Positions 1-8,540 of a stretch of DNA of 64,000 nucleotides are shown piece after piece. Source of the stretch: Frigoribacterium sp. Leaf186 (GTDB lineage: Bacteria > Actinomycetota > Actinomycetes > Actinomycetales > Microbacteriaceae); NCBI RefSeq assembly GCF_001423905.1, contig NZ_LMPQ01000012.1:119398-183397 (forward strand), read 5' to 3'. A program made the translations under genes and the position numbers. The notes beneath the pieces are model-generated. The model worked only from the letters and a program-made list of their open reading frames with translations, did no database searches and was not told the origin of the DNA. How positions within the stretch are numbered: the first letter of the stretch is position 1; each line of letters begins with the position of its first letter.

Positions 1-23
1 GGCGAGCGCTCCGGGGGAGTGCG

Positions 24-1481
24 TCAGTGGGTCGACGGCTCCGTCTCGATCTCGGAGCGGTCCCCGGACCAGAGGGTGTGGAACGTGCCCTCGTCGTCGA
101 CGCGCTGGTAGGTGTGCGCTCCGAAGAAGTCGCGCTGCCCCTGGATGAGCGAGGCGGGCAGGCGTTCGGACGCGAGCGAGTCGTAGTACGACAGCGCCGA
201 CGCGAACCCGGGGACGGGGATGCCCGAGAGCGCCGCCTTGGCGACGATGCGGCGCCAGGCGTCCTCTCCGTCGCGGACCGCCGCCGCGAAGTAGTCGTCC
301 TCGAGCAGGGTCGCGATCGTCGCGTCCTTCTCGTAGGCGTCGACGATGCGGTTGAGGAACTGCGCGCGGATGATGCAGCCACCGCGCCAGATCTTGGCGA
401 TAGCGCCCTTGTCGATGTCCCAGTCGTACTCGTCGGCGCCGGCGATGATGGCGTCGAAGCCCTGGGCGTAGGCCACGATCTTCGAGGCGTAGAGCGCCTT
501 CTGCACGTCGTCCTCGAAGCCGTCGCCGGCCTCCTGGATCTCGGGGCGCCCTTCGAGGGTCTTCTGCACGGCTGCGCGCTGGGTCGGCTTCGACGACACG
601 GCGCGGGCGAAGACGGCCTCGGCGATGCCGCCGACGGGCACGCCCAGACCGACGCTGTTCTGCACCGTCCACACCCCGGTGCCCTTCGAGCCGGCCTGGT
701 CGACGATCGAGTCGACGAGCGGCCCGCCGGTCTTTGCGTCGGTCTGACGGAGCACCTCGGCCGTGATCTCGATCAGGTACGACTCGAGCTCGCCCTTGTT
801 CCACTCCTCGAACACCGAGGCGATGGCGGCGGGCTCGTGGCCGCCGACCCGACGCAGCAGGTCGTACGACTCGGCGATCAACTGCATGTCGGCGTACTCG
901 ATGCCGTTGTGGATCATCTTGACGAAGTGACCCGCGCCGTCGGCACCGACGTGCGTCACGCAGGGCTCGCCCTCGGCGACCGCGGCGATCGACGCCAAGA
1001 TCGGGCCGAGCGTCTCGTAGGCCTCCTTCGAGCCGCCGGGCATGATCGACGGGCCCTTCAGCGCGCCCTCCTCACCACCCGAGATGCCGGCGCCGACGAA
1101 GTTCAGGCCGCGCTCCTTGAGGGCGGCCTCGCGGCGCCGAGTGTCCTGGAAGTTCGCGTTGCCGCCGTCGACGATGATGTCGCCCTCGTCGAACGCGTCG
1201 GCGAGCTGGTCGATGACGGCGTCGGTGCCGCGACCGGCCTGCACCATGATGATCGCGGTCCGCGGCTTCTGCAGTGAGGCCGCGAAGTCCTCGATCGACT
1301 TCGACGGGATGAAGCCCGCGTCGCCGTGCTCGTCCATGAGGGTGTCGGTGCGCTCGGGGGAGCGGTTGTAGACCGCGACGGTGTTGCCCTCGCGGCTGGC
1401 CAGGTTGCGTGCCAGGTTCGAGCCCATGACGGCCAGGCCGACGACTCCGATGTTTGCCTGTGGTCCTCCGTGTTCAGCCAC
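24..1481 (-). CDS. gnd: 6-phosphogluconate dehydrogenase, decarboxylating
   Basis: Oxidises 6-phosphogluconate to ribulose 5-phosphate and CO2 with NAD(P)+ in the cytosolic pentose phosphate pathway. The 485-residue product has the N-terminal Rossmann motif GLAVMGSNLARN (about residues 15-26), the substrate-binding stretch GGEEGALKGPSIMPGG, and the family signature around HFVKMIHNGIEYADMQ, followed by the usual all-helical C-terminal half; the length is normal. I chose the GTG at 1481 because AAGGAGG sits just upstream, although the frame stays open further 5'. It diverges from gntK, whose product makes its substrate, across 172 bp. A TATGGT box on the minus strand (1512-1517) is a possible -10. 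Identification is secure; cofactor preference is not readable. Confidence 0.96.
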   Translation of the reverse strand: MAEHGGPQANIGVVGLAVMGSNLARNLASREGNTVAVYNRSPERTDTLMDEHGDAGFIPSKSIEDFAASLQKPRTAIIMVQAGRGTDAVIDQLADAFDEGDIIVDGGNANFQDTRRREAALKERGLNFVGAGISGGEEGALKGPSIMPGGSKEAYETLGPILASIAAVAEGEPCVTHVGADGAGHFVKMIHNGIEYADMQLIAESYDLLRRVGGHEPAAIASVFEEWNKGELESYLIEITAEVLRQTDAKTGGPLVDSIVDQAGSKGTGVWTVQNSVGLGVPVGGIAEAVFARAVSSKPTQRAAVQKTLEGRPEIQEAGDGFEDDVQKALYASKIVAYAQGFDAIIAGADEYDWDIDKGAIAKIWRGGCIIRAQFLNRIVDAYEKDATIATLLEDDYFAAAVRDGEDAWRRIVAKAALSGIPVPGFASALSYYDSLASERLPASLIQGQRDFFGAHTYQRVDDEGTFHTLWSGDRSEIETEPSTH

Positions 1482-1653
1482 GGTGCCTCCTTGTCGGTAG
1501 GGAACGGACCGACCATATGCCGCCCGGCCCGACGGCCGTCCAGGTGGCGCGTCGGGGTTCGTGGGTAGGTTCGGAGGGACGCCCGCCCGCCCGACGACCC
1601 GCCCTACGCCCCGCGACCCGCCCCGCCCCGCCCCGAGACGACCCGAGGACCCC

Positions 1654-2187
1654 GTGACCGAAGAAGCCCCTTTCCCGCCCGTCGTCGTGATGGGGGTGTC
1701 CGGCTCGGGCAAGTCGACCGTGGGCGAGCTGTTGTCCGAGACCCTGGGCGTGCCCTTCGTCGACGCGGACGACCTGCACCCCGAGGCCAACCGGCTCAAG
1801 ATGGCCGAGGGGCACCCGCTCGACGACGACGACCGCCGGCCGTGGTTGCGCATCGTCGCCGAGCGCATCGCCGCGGCGGGAGACGACTCGGTCGTGGTGG
1901 CGTGCTCGTCGCTCAAGAAGTCGTACCGCGACGTCCTGCGCGAGGGTGACCCGCGCCTCCGGTTCGTCCACCTGACGGGCGTCCGCGACCTCGTCGCGCG
2001 CCGGCAGCGAGAGCGCAAGGGTCACTTCATGCCCGCGGGCCTGATGGAGTCGCAGTTCGCGACCCTCGAGCCGTTGACCGACGACGAGGCCGGGTTCGAG
2101 GTCGACGTCCGCCCCGGCCCCGACGACGTGGTGGCGGCCGTCGTGGCCCACCTCCGGGCCGTGCGGCGCGGCGAGCTCGAGCACTGA
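1654..2187 (+). CDS. gntK: gluconokinase
   Basis: Phosphorylates gluconate with ATP to 6-phosphogluconate, the substrate of the divergent gnd product. The 177-residue protein begins with a P-loop (GVSGSGKST, residues about 14-22) and has the GntK-type acceptor region DADDLHPEANRLKMAEGHPL followed by DDDDRRPWL. It is a normal-size, single-domain gluconokinase of the adenylate-kinase-like fold. The GTG at 1654 is chosen because it is the last start before the conserved P-loop; no strong ribosome-binding site is visible (only GAGGAC), so the start is less certain than the function. The divergent pairing with gnd suggests shared control, but I see no clear operator. Confidence 0.93.
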   Translation: MTEEAPFPPVVVMGVSGSGKSTVGELLSETLGVPFVDADDLHPEANRLKMAEGHPLDDDDRRPWLRIVAERIAAAGDDSVVVACSSLKKSYRDVLREGDPRLRFVHLTGVRDLVARRQRERKGHFMPAGLMESQFATLEPLTDDEAGFEVDVRPGPDDVVAAVVAHLRAVRRGELEH

Positions 2188-2214
2188 CCGGGCGCCCTCG
2201 CGGGCGGACGAGCC

Positions 2215-2228
2215 CAGGAGGCGCGGGT
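2215..2228 (+). repeat. copy of the CAGGAGGCGCGGGT dispersed motif
   Basis: A perfect 14-base copy lies 27 bases after the gntK stop. It abuts a candidate promoter for rplY. The same motif recurs across the window in both orientations. Confidence 0.8.
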
Positions 2229-2257
2229 TGGCGACACGCCCAGTCGACGTGTAACCT
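2228..2257 (+). promoter_or_regulatory. candidate rplY-pth promoter
   Basis: TTGGCG (2228-2233) is 18 bases before TAACCT (2252-2257). If used, the transcript would carry a leader of about 200 nt before rplY. Both boxes are imperfect. Confidence 0.35.
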
Positions 2258-2278
2258 GGGCAGCTGAACCTCGGCGAG

Positions 2279-2334
2279 GGGTGCTCCGGCACCCGTGATC
2301 GACGCGGTAGGCAGGCGCTCGGTGCTCAGGCACC
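2279..2334 (+). other. twin hairpins in the rplY leader
   Basis: Two small hairpins share almost the same tip: GGGTGC-tccg-GCACCC (2279-2294) and GGTGC-tcag-GCACC (2321-2334). They lie within the predicted leader, 130-185 nt upstream of rplY. I know no riboswitch class that matches; a role in rplY control is only a possibility. Confidence 0.3.
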
Positions 2335-2463
2335 ACTCGTGCAGCGGTGGTCGTCCCTCGGGCGGCGCCCCTCGGGTTGCGGGTCCTTCCTCACGCGATT
2401 CGCGTTCGAGTTGACACCGACCACACACCCCCGGGCCCTCGCGGGCCCCTGCAAGGAGACGAC

Positions 2464-3099
2464 ATGTCCGACCAGAACAACCTCAGCGCCCTGGTGCGCA
2501 CCAGCTTCGGCAAGGGCGCTGCCCGCAAGATCCGCGCGAAGGACCAGATCCCCGCGGTCATCTACGGCCACGGCACCGACCCCCAGCACGTCACGCTGCC
2601 CGGCCACGAGACGATGCTCATCACGCGTCGCGCCAACGCCGTCATCACGCTCGACATCGAGGGCACGAACCAGCTCGCCCTCGTCAAGGACATCCAGCGC
2701 GACCCGGTCAAGCAGACCATCGAGCACATCGACCTCATCGTCGTCCGCCAGGGCGAGAAGGTCACCGTCCAGGTGCCCGTGCACGTCGAGGGCGAGTCGG
2801 CTCCCGGCACGATCCACGTCGTCGAGCTCAACGTCGTCGAGCTCGAGGTCGAGGCCACGCACATCCCGCAGAACGTCGTCGTCTCGATCGAGGGCCTCGA
2901 AGAGGGCGCGCAGGTCTCCGCCGCCGACCTCGTGCTGCCCAAGGGCGCGACCCTGGTCAGCGAGCCCGAGACCCTCGTGCTCGCCGTCTCGGTGCCCCAG
3001 CTCGACCTCACGACCGACGCCGTCTCGGACGAGGACGGCGAAGCCGCCGAGGCCGAGGGCGACGTCGACTCGATCGAGGACGAAGAGCGCTCCGAGTAA
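2464..3099 (+). CDS. rplY: ribosomal protein bL25 (long form, Ctc/TL5 type)
   Basis: Binds 5S rRNA in the large ribosomal subunit. The 211-residue protein has the L25 N-terminal domain (residues 1-95, with GKGAARKIRAKDQIPAVIYG and DPVKQTIEHIDLIVV) and the C-terminal TL5/Ctc beta domain, then an acidic tail rich in Glu and Asp. The ATG at 2464 follows AAGGAG at 2453-2458, so this start is well supported even though the frame is open upstream. The next gene is pth, 60 bp downstream on the same strand; rplY-pth adjacency is conserved in actinobacteria (Rv1015c-Rv1014c in M. tuberculosis). Both serve translation. Function is certain. Confidence 0.96.
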   Translation: MSDQNNLSALVRTSFGKGAARKIRAKDQIPAVIYGHGTDPQHVTLPGHETMLITRRANAVITLDIEGTNQLALVKDIQRDPVKQTIEHIDLIVVRQGEKVTVQVPVHVEGESAPGTIHVVELNVVELEVEATHIPQNVVVSIEGLEEGAQVSAADLVLPKGATLVSEPETLVLAVSVPQLDLTTDAVSDEDGEAAEAEGDVDSIEDEERSE

Positions 3100-3159
3100 C
3101 TCGGAACACCCCGAACACCCTGCCGGCGCAGATCCACTGAGAGAACGACGACCACGACG

Positions 3160-3750
3160 ATGGCACTCGACGACCAGTGGCTCGTGGTCGGGCTCGGCAA
3201 CCCCGGGCCCGGCTACGCCGGCAACAGGCACAACGTCGGGCAGATGGTGCTGGCCGAACTGGCCGACCGTCTCTCCGCCGGCTTCAAGAACCACCGCACG
3301 AACGCGACGGTCGCCGAGGGGCGCACCGCCCCCGGCGGCCCTCGCTTCGTGCTGGCCAAGCCCGCCACCTTCATGAACGTCTCGGGCGGCCCGACGCAGG
3401 CCCTGCTGCGCTACTACGACCTCGACGTCTCGCGGCTGATCGTCGTCCACGACGAGCTCGACATCGACTTCGACGTCGTCCGGCTGAAGCACGGCGGCGG
3501 CCACGGTGGTCACAACGGCATCCGCGACATCATCGCCGCGACCGGCTCGAACGAGTTCACCCGGGTGCGGGTGGGCATCGGCCGTCCCCCCGGCCGTCAG
3601 CCCGCCGCCGACTTCGTCCTCAAGGACTTCTCCTCCACCGAGCGCAAAGAGCTGCCGCTCCTGATCGGCGACGCGGCCGACGCGGTCGAGATGATCGCCA
3701 CCGACGGGCTGACGGCGGCACAGCTCAAGTTCCACACCGCCAAGAGCTGA
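3160..3750 (+). CDS. pth: peptidyl-tRNA hydrolase
   Basis: Releases tRNA from peptidyl-tRNAs dropped by the ribosome. The 196-residue protein shows the family motifs in order: VVGLGNPGPGYAGNRHNVG (with the catalytic His), KPATFMNVSGG, HDELDIDF and the glycine/histidine-rich HGGGHGGHNGIRDI. Length and motif spacing are those of bacterial Pth. The ATG at 3160 has only a weak purine run upstream (GAGAGAACG), which fits translation coupled to rplY. No terminator is evident between pth and mfd, but mfd has its own promoter-like box. Confidence 0.95.
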   Translation: MALDDQWLVVGLGNPGPGYAGNRHNVGQMVLAELADRLSAGFKNHRTNATVAEGRTAPGGPRFVLAKPATFMNVSGGPTQALLRYYDLDVSRLIVVHDELDIDFDVVRLKHGGGHGGHNGIRDIIAATGSNEFTRVRVGIGRPPGRQPAADFVLKDFSSTERKELPLLIGDAADAVEMIATDGLTAAQLKFHTAKS

Positions 3751-3827
3751 GCTGACCTCTCACCTCGACGGGCCGCCCATGGGTGTCGCCGTCAGCGAAC
3801 CCCGGCCACGGTGTCGGTGGTGCCGCG

Positions 3828-3833
3828 TAACAT
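3828..3833 (+). promoter_or_regulatory. -10 box for leaderless mfd mRNA
   Basis: TAACAT stands seven bases before the GTG at 3841, so transcription would begin at or next to the start codon. Confidence 0.55.
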
Positions 3834-3840
3834 CGTCCGG

Positions 3841-6800
3841 GTGATACTCGCGGGCTTGATCAAGGCGCTCTCGCGCGCCTCCACGTTCTCCGGCGCCCTC
3901 GACCGGGCCGCACGCAGCACCGACTTCTCGGTGGTCGACGGCCTCCGGGTGCCGCTGCTGGCAGGTCTGCTCGATCGTCGCGAGGGGCCGCAGGCCATGC
4001 TCGTCGTGACGGCGACCGGCCGCGAGTCCGAGGCGGTGCGAGGCTCTCTCGCCAGCTACCTGCCCGAGGCCGAGATCATCGAGTTCCCCGCGTGGGAGAC
4101 CCTGCCGCACGAACGCCTCAGCCCGAGCGCCGAGACCGTCGGTCGGCGCATCCACGCCCTCCGGCGCCTCGCGACCTGGCAGGTCGAGGCGGTCGCCTCA
4201 CCCGAGACCGTCCGTCCGATCGTGGTCGTGGCCGGCGTCCGGGCCGCCCTCCAGCCCCTCAGCGACAACCTGGCCGAGCTCGACCCGGTGCACCTGACCG
4301 TCGGCGAGAGGGGTCACGACCTCTCGGGCATCGCCGTGCACCTGGTCGACCTGGCGTACGCCCGGGTCGACATGGTGACCCGCCGAGGAGAGTTCGCCGT
4401 CCGCGGTGGCATCCTCGACGTCTTCCCGCCCACGGCAGAGCACCCGGTCCGCGTCGACTTCTTCGGTGACGAGGTCGACCAGATCCGACGCTTCTCGGTC
4501 GCCGACCAGCGCAGCCTCGACGGCGAGGTCACCTCGGTCGAGTTGCCGCCGAGCCGCGAGATGCTGCTGACCGAGGCCGTGCGACAACGCGCCCGCGAGA
4601 TGCAGCACGAGTTCCCGAGCCTGTCGCAGATGCTCGCGAAGATCGCCGAGGGCATCCCGGTCGAGGGCATGGAGAGCCTGGCACCGGCCCTCGTGCACCG
4701 GCTGGTGCCGGTGACGCACTACCTGCCGGCGGGCGCCTCCATCGCCGTGCTGTCACCCGAGCGCGTCGTGTCGCGGGCGCAGAGCCTCGCCGAGACCAAC
4801 CGCGAGTTCCTCTCCGCCGCCTGGAACGCCGCGACGGCCGGGGCCGAGGCCCCGATCGACCTCGACTCGGGTGACTTCCTCAGCCTGCGCGACCTGAGAG
4901 AGGCCGCGGGCGACCGGGCCTGGTTCACGATGAGCGGCTTCGACTCGGGCGAGGTGCTCTCGGACGACGAGGCGGTCGCCTCGGCCGGTGACTACGTGCG
5001 CGTCGACGCCGCCGTCGTGCCGAGCTTCAGCGGCCACGCCGAGGGTGCGCTCGAGCACGTCGTCGAGCGTGTCCGCGACGGGTGGAGCGTCGTCGTCACG
5101 GCCCGGGGCATCGGCCTGGTCGAACGGGCGCGCGACGTCCTCGCCGAGCGCGAGGTCGCTGCCCGCCTCGAAGACGACCTGCCCGAGACCCTCGAACCCG
5201 GGGTCGTGCACCTCGTGGCCGGCGGGGTCGAGGCCGGGTTCGAGCTGATCGAGTCCAAGATCGCCGTCCTCGGCGAATCCGACTTCTACGGGCGCTCGGC
5301 GAACTACGACTCCCGTCAGGTCAAGAAGCTCGCGACCCGACGCAAGAACGTCGTGGACCCGTTGCAGCTCAAGCCGGGTGACGTCGTGGTGCACTCCACC
5401 CACGGCATCGGCAAGTTCCTCGAGCTGACCAGCCGCGAGGTGTCGAGCGGCGGCAAGAACGCCGTCAAGCACTCGCGCGAGTACCTCGTCCTCGAGTACG
5501 CGCCCTCGAAGCGTGGCTACCCGGGCGACAAGCTGTACGTGCCGACCGACCAGCTCGACCTGCTCAGCCGCTACGTCGGCGGCGAGGCGCCGTCGCTCAG
5601 CAAGATGGGCGGCGGCGACTGGGCAGCCGCCAAGGGCAAGGCCCGCAAGGCCGTCCGCGACATCGCCGTCGAGCTCGTCAAGCTCTACTCCGCCCGCATG
5701 GCCAGCAAGGGTCACGCGTTCCCGCCCGACACCCCGTGGCAGCGCGAGCTCGAAGAGGCCTTCCCGTTCGCCGAGACGCCCGACCAGCTCACGACCATCG
5801 ACGAGATCAAGGCCGACATGGAGCGGCCCATCCCGATGGACCGCCTGCTCTCGGGCGACGTGGGCTACGGCAAGACCGAGGTCGCCGTCCGGGCGGCCTT
5901 CAAGGCGATCCAAGACGGCAAGCAGGTCGTCATGCTCGTGCCGACGACCCTGCTCGTGAAGCAGCACTTCGACACCTTCAGCGACCGGTTCGCCGGGTTC
6001 CCCGTGCACCTGCGCAGCCTGAGCCGCTTCCAGACGGCGAAAGAGTCCAAAGAGACGATCGCGGGCCTCGGCGACGGCACCGTCGACATGGTCATCGGCA
6101 CGCACCGCCTGCTCAGCGAGGGCATCTCGTACAAGGACGTCGGCCTCGTCATCATCGACGAAGAGCAGCGTTTCGGAGTCGAGCACAAAGACGCCCTGAA
6201 GAAGCTCAAGACCAACGTCGACATCCTCGCCATGTCGGCGACGCCGATCCCGAGGTCGCTCGAGATGGCCGTCACCGGCATCCGCGAGATGTCGACGCTC
6301 GCCACCCCGCCCGAAGACCGGCACCCGATCCTCACCTTCGTCGGCCCCGAGAGCGACCGCCAGAAGGCTGCCGCGATCCGACGCGAACTGCTGCGCGAGG
6401 GGCAGGTGTTCTACGTCCACAACCGGGTGTCGAGCATCAACCGCGTCGCGGCGCAGATCGCCGAGCTCGTGCCCGAGGCCCGTGTCGCCGTCGCGCACGG
6501 CCAGATGGCCGAGTCGACGCTCGAGCAGGTCATGGTCGACTTCTGGGAGCGCAAGTTCGACGTCCTCGTCTCGACCACCATCATCGAGACCGGCCTCGAC
6601 ATCGCGAACGCCAACACCCTGATCATCGACCGGGCCGACAAGTACGGGCTGAGCCAGCTGCACCAGTTGCGGGGTCGCGTCGGTCGTGGTCGCGAGCGCG
6701 GCTACGCGTACTTCCTCTACGACGCCGACAAGCCCCTCAGCGAGACGGCCCAAGACCGGCTCGAGACCATCGCGGCGAACAACGAGCTCGGCGCGGGCAT

Positions 6801-7452
6801 GCAGGTGGCCCTGAAAGACCTCGAGATCCGCGGGGCCGGCAACCTGCTCGGTGGCGAGCAGTCCGGCCACATCGCCGGCGTCGGCTTCGACCTTTACCTG
6901 CGCATGATCGGCGAGGCCGTCAGCTCGTTCCGCGGTGACGTGGCCGAGGGGCAGACCGAGCTGCGGCTCGAACTGCCGGTCGACGCCCACGTGCCCGAAG
7001 AGTACGTCGAGAGCGAGCGCCTGCGTCTCGAGGCCTACCAGAAGCTCTCGACGGCGAGTTCGCCGACCTCGACAGACGACCAGATCGACGCCGTCCTCGA
7101 CGAGCTCACCGACCGGTACGGCGAGCCCCCGGCCCCCGTCCTGGCGCTGATCGAGGTGTCGCGTCTGCGACGCGCCGCCCAGAAGGCCGGGCTCAGCGAG
7201 GTCGTGGTCATGGGCAGCAACCTGCGGGTGGCGGGCATCGACCTGCCCGACAGCATGCAGGTGCGGCTGCAGCGCATGTACCCGGGTGCGCGCTGGTTCG
7301 CCCAGGCCAACGCCGTCAGCGTCCCGCTGCCCAGGGCTCACGGCCAGGTGCCGACCGACGACGAGCTGATCGTCTGGGTCGAGCAGCTGCTGTCGGCGAT
7401 CTACTCCGCACCGGTCGCCCGCCCCGCGACCGACACGGCGGCGGCGAGCTGA
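3841..7452 (+). CDS. mfd: transcription-repair coupling factor Mfd
   Basis: Displaces RNA polymerase stalled at DNA damage and recruits UvrA. With the GTG at 3841 the protein has 1203 residues: an N-terminal UvrB-like part; a CarD/RID polymerase-interaction domain near residue 510 (LKPGDVVVHSTHGIGKF); a RecG-like helicase core with Walker A GDVGYGKTE near 676 and DEEQ near 772; and a C-terminal TRCF domain. An in-frame GTG ten codons upstream (3811) is possible, but TAACAT seven bases before 3841 favours a leaderless start there. mazG begins two bases after the stop, so the two are cotranscribed, as in M. tuberculosis (Rv1020-Rv1021). A long frame on the opposite strand is only a shadow of this gene. 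Confidence 0.96.
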   Translation: MILAGLIKALSRASTFSGALDRAARSTDFSVVDGLRVPLLAGLLDRREGPQAMLVVTATGRESEAVRGSLASYLPEAEIIEFPAWETLPHERLSPSAETVGRRIHALRRLATWQVEAVASPETVRPIVVVAGVRAALQPLSDNLAELDPVHLTVGERGHDLSGIAVHLVDLAYARVDMVTRRGEFAVRGGILDVFPPTAEHPVRVDFFGDEVDQIRRFSVADQRSLDGEVTSVELPPSREMLLTEAVRQRAREMQHEFPSLSQMLAKIAEGIPVEGMESLAPALVHRLVPVTHYLPAGASIAVLSPERVVSRAQSLAETNREFLSAAWNAATAGAEAPIDLDSGDFLSLRDLREAAGDRAWFTMSGFDSGEVLSDDEAVASAGDYVRVDAAVVPSFSGHAEGALEHVVERVRDGWSVVVTARGIGLVERARDVLAEREVAARLEDDLPETLEPGVVHLVAGGVEAGFELIESKIAVLGESDFYGRSANYDSRQVKKLATRRKNVVDPLQLKPGDVVVHSTHGIGKFLELTSREVSSGGKNAVKHSREYLVLEYAPSKRGYPGDKLYVPTDQLDLLSRYVGGEAPSLSKMGGGDWAAAKGKARKAVRDIAVELVKLYSARMASKGHAFPPDTPWQRELEEAFPFAETPDQLTTIDEIKADMERPIPMDRLLSGDVGYGKTEVAVRAAFKAIQDGKQVVMLVPTTLLVKQHFDTFSDRFAGFPVHLRSLSRFQTAKESKETIAGLGDGTVDMVIGTHRLLSEGISYKDVGLVIIDEEQRFGVEHKDALKKLKTNVDILAMSATPIPRSLEMAVTGIREMSTLATPPEDRHPILTFVGPESDRQKAAAIRRELLREGQVFYVHNRVSSINRVAAQIAELVPEARVAVAHGQMAESTLEQVMVDFWERKFDVLVSTTIIETGLDIANANTLIIDRADKYGLSQLHQLRGRVGRGRERGYAYFLYDADKPLSETAQDRLETIAANNELGAGMQVALKDLEIRGAGNLLGGEQSGHIAGVGFDLYLRMIGEAVSSFRGDVAEGQTELRLELPVDAHVPEEYVESERLRLEAYQKLSTASSPTSTDDQIDAVLDELTDRYGEPPAPVLALIEVSRLRRAAQKAGLSEVVVMGSNLRVAGIDLPDSMQVRLQRMYPGARWFAQANAVSVPLPRAHGQVPTDDELIVWVEQLLSAIYSAPVARPATDTAAAS

Positions 7453-7454
7453 CC

Positions 7455-8246
7455 GTGTCGGCCTGCCACGGTCGGGGGCCCTCGGGCCAGGAGGCGCGAG
7501 ACGGTCTCGAGCCCGGGGCGGGTGCCGCGCTCGACGAGCTCGTCCGCGTGGTCGACGCCCTCCTCGCCGACGAGGGCGGCTGCGCCTGGAACCGGGCCCA
7601 GACCGCCGAGTCACTCGTGGCCTATCTCATCGAAGAGACCTCCGAGCTCGTCGAGGCCATCGAGGACGGTGCTCCCGGCGACGTGCGCGAAGAACTCGGG
7701 GACGTGCTCTACCAGGTGGTCTTGCACAGCGCGCTCGCTGCCCGCGCCTCCTCGGGCTCGTTCGATCTCGGTGACGTCGTGCGCGACGTCACCGACAAGA
7801 CCGTTCGGCGGCACCCCCACGTGTTCGGAGCCGACCAGACCGCCGACCTCGACGACATCGTCCGCCTGTACTCGGCGGCCAAGGCCCGCGAGAAGGTCGG
7901 TCGGACGAGTGCCTACGACGGCGTGCCCGCCGGGCAGCCGGCCCTCGCCCGGGCCCAGAAGATCGACTCGAAGCGGGCCGCGACCGGAACGGCCCGGCCG
8001 TCGAGCAGTCAGGGCCAGGGCGCCGCGTCGCAGGCGGAGCAGTCGGCGTCGGCGATCGAGCTCGAGTGGGGGCGGGCGTTGCTCGTCCAGGTCGACGAGG
8101 CGACCGATCGCGGCATCGACGCCGAGCGCGCGCTGCGGGCGGCGGTCCGCGAGCGCGAGGCCGTGCTCCGGCGCGACGAAGCCGACGCGACGAATCAGGC
8201 GTCGGCGCCGCACCGTCACGGGCCGACGGGGGCGACACCGACGTGA
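7455..8246 (+). CDS. mazG: MazG-family nucleoside triphosphate pyrophosphohydrolase
   Basis: Hydrolyses NTPs, including damaged ones, to NMP and pyrophosphate. The 263-residue product has one MazG domain (about residues 25-150): GGCAWNRAQTAESLVAYLIEE, the metal-binding EExxE and EELGD helices, and RRHPHVFG. The classic CPWD before the first helix reads CAWN here. After residue 160 comes a low-complexity Ala/Ser/Gln/Arg tail. The GTG at 7455 is two bases after the mfd stop, implying translational coupling. A copy of the dispersed CAGGAGGCGCG motif (7488-7500) lies inside the first 15 codons and encodes QEAR, so the true start could be a later GTG such as 7548. Usual bacterial MazG has two domains; actinobacterial forms have one, as here. 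Confidence 0.88.
   Translation: MSACHGRGPSGQEARDGLEPGAGAALDELVRVVDALLADEGGCAWNRAQTAESLVAYLIEETSELVEAIEDGAPGDVREELGDVLYQVVLHSALAARASSGSFDLGDVVRDVTDKTVRRHPHVFGADQTADLDDIVRLYSAAKAREKVGRTSAYDGVPAGQPALARAQKIDSKRAATGTARPSSSQGQGAASQAEQSASAIELEWGRALLVQVDEATDRGIDAERALRAAVREREAVLRRDEADATNQASAPHRHGPTGATPT
7488..7500 (+). repeat. dispersed motif copy inside the mazG 5' end
   Basis: CAGGAGGCGCGAG lies in frame within the first codons assigned to MazG. Either the motif has been absorbed into the coding sequence or the gene starts further downstream. Confidence 0.7.
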
Positions 8247-8269
8247 TCGCGGGCGATGGCGTCGAGGGG

Positions 8270-8404
8270 AACGAGCAGGTGCCCCCTCAACCCGAATGAG
8301 GGGGCACCTCGGCGTCGCCTGCTCAACCCGAATGAGCGGCGAGCCGTCGCTCGACCACCGGCCGACGAGGCCCTGGGCGTCGCCCCGGCCGGTGTGCGAG
8401 TGGT
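8270..8404 (-). ncRNA. candidate small RNA with three hairpins
   Basis: No protein family fits this 374-bp gap between mazG and a TetR gene. On the minus strand TTGACA (8434-8439) and TACATT (8411-8416), 17 bases apart, would start RNA near 8404. The RNA would fold into three successive hairpins: 8356-8394 (8-bp outer stem), 8315-8342, and 8277-8309 (13-bp perfect stem). The last two have the same 15-nt tip, CTCA-TTCGGGT-TGAG on the RNA strand. The last is strong enough to end transcription, although the following tail (GCTCGTTCCCC) is U-poor. An 82-codon minus-strand frame crosses the region but has no start near the predicted 5' end. The plus-strand hairpin could equally serve as the terminator of mfd-mazG. 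Confidence 0.5.
8277..8309. terminator. 13-bp hairpin with 7-nt loop
   Basis: AGGTGCCCCCTCA pairs perfectly with TGAGGGGGCACCT around the loop ACCCGAA. It can end mfd-mazG transcripts on the + strand and the candidate small RNA on the minus strand. A neighbour at 8315-8342 has the same loop. Confidence 0.55.
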
Positions 8405-8454
8405 GTCCTCAATGTAGAGGACGAGTGTTGACATGTCAAAAGCCGACATGTCGG
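8405..8454 (-). promoter_or_regulatory. near-consensus minus-strand promoter with three stacked palindromes
   Basis: TTGACA-N17-TACATT reads leftward. Two perfect 12-bp palindromes, TTGACATGTCAA (8428-8439) and CCGACATGTCGG (8443-8454), share the core GACATGTC with centres 15 bp apart; the first covers the -35 box. A third inverted repeat, GTCCTC-n6-GAGGAC (8405-8422), spans the -10 box and the predicted start. This resembles a tightly controlled promoter; the regulator is unknown. Confidence 0.55.
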
Positions 8455-8540
8455 TCGACCTCACGGGGCGAGAGGTGAGGCGTCCGACGGGTCGTCAGGA
8501 CGGCGTCCGGGGGCCGTTCCGATTCGGCCGGTCGGCCACG

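Noticed and set aside
2411-2439. TTGACA upstream of rplY as a promoter
   Set aside because: The -35 match is perfect but no -10-like sequence lies 15-19 bases downstream (the region is CCGGGCCCTC-type).
4753-7614. Open frame of 953 codons on the minus strand
   Set aside because: It is antisense to mfd, which has intact motifs throughout; the frame is open because of strong GC codon bias and its protein has no family features.
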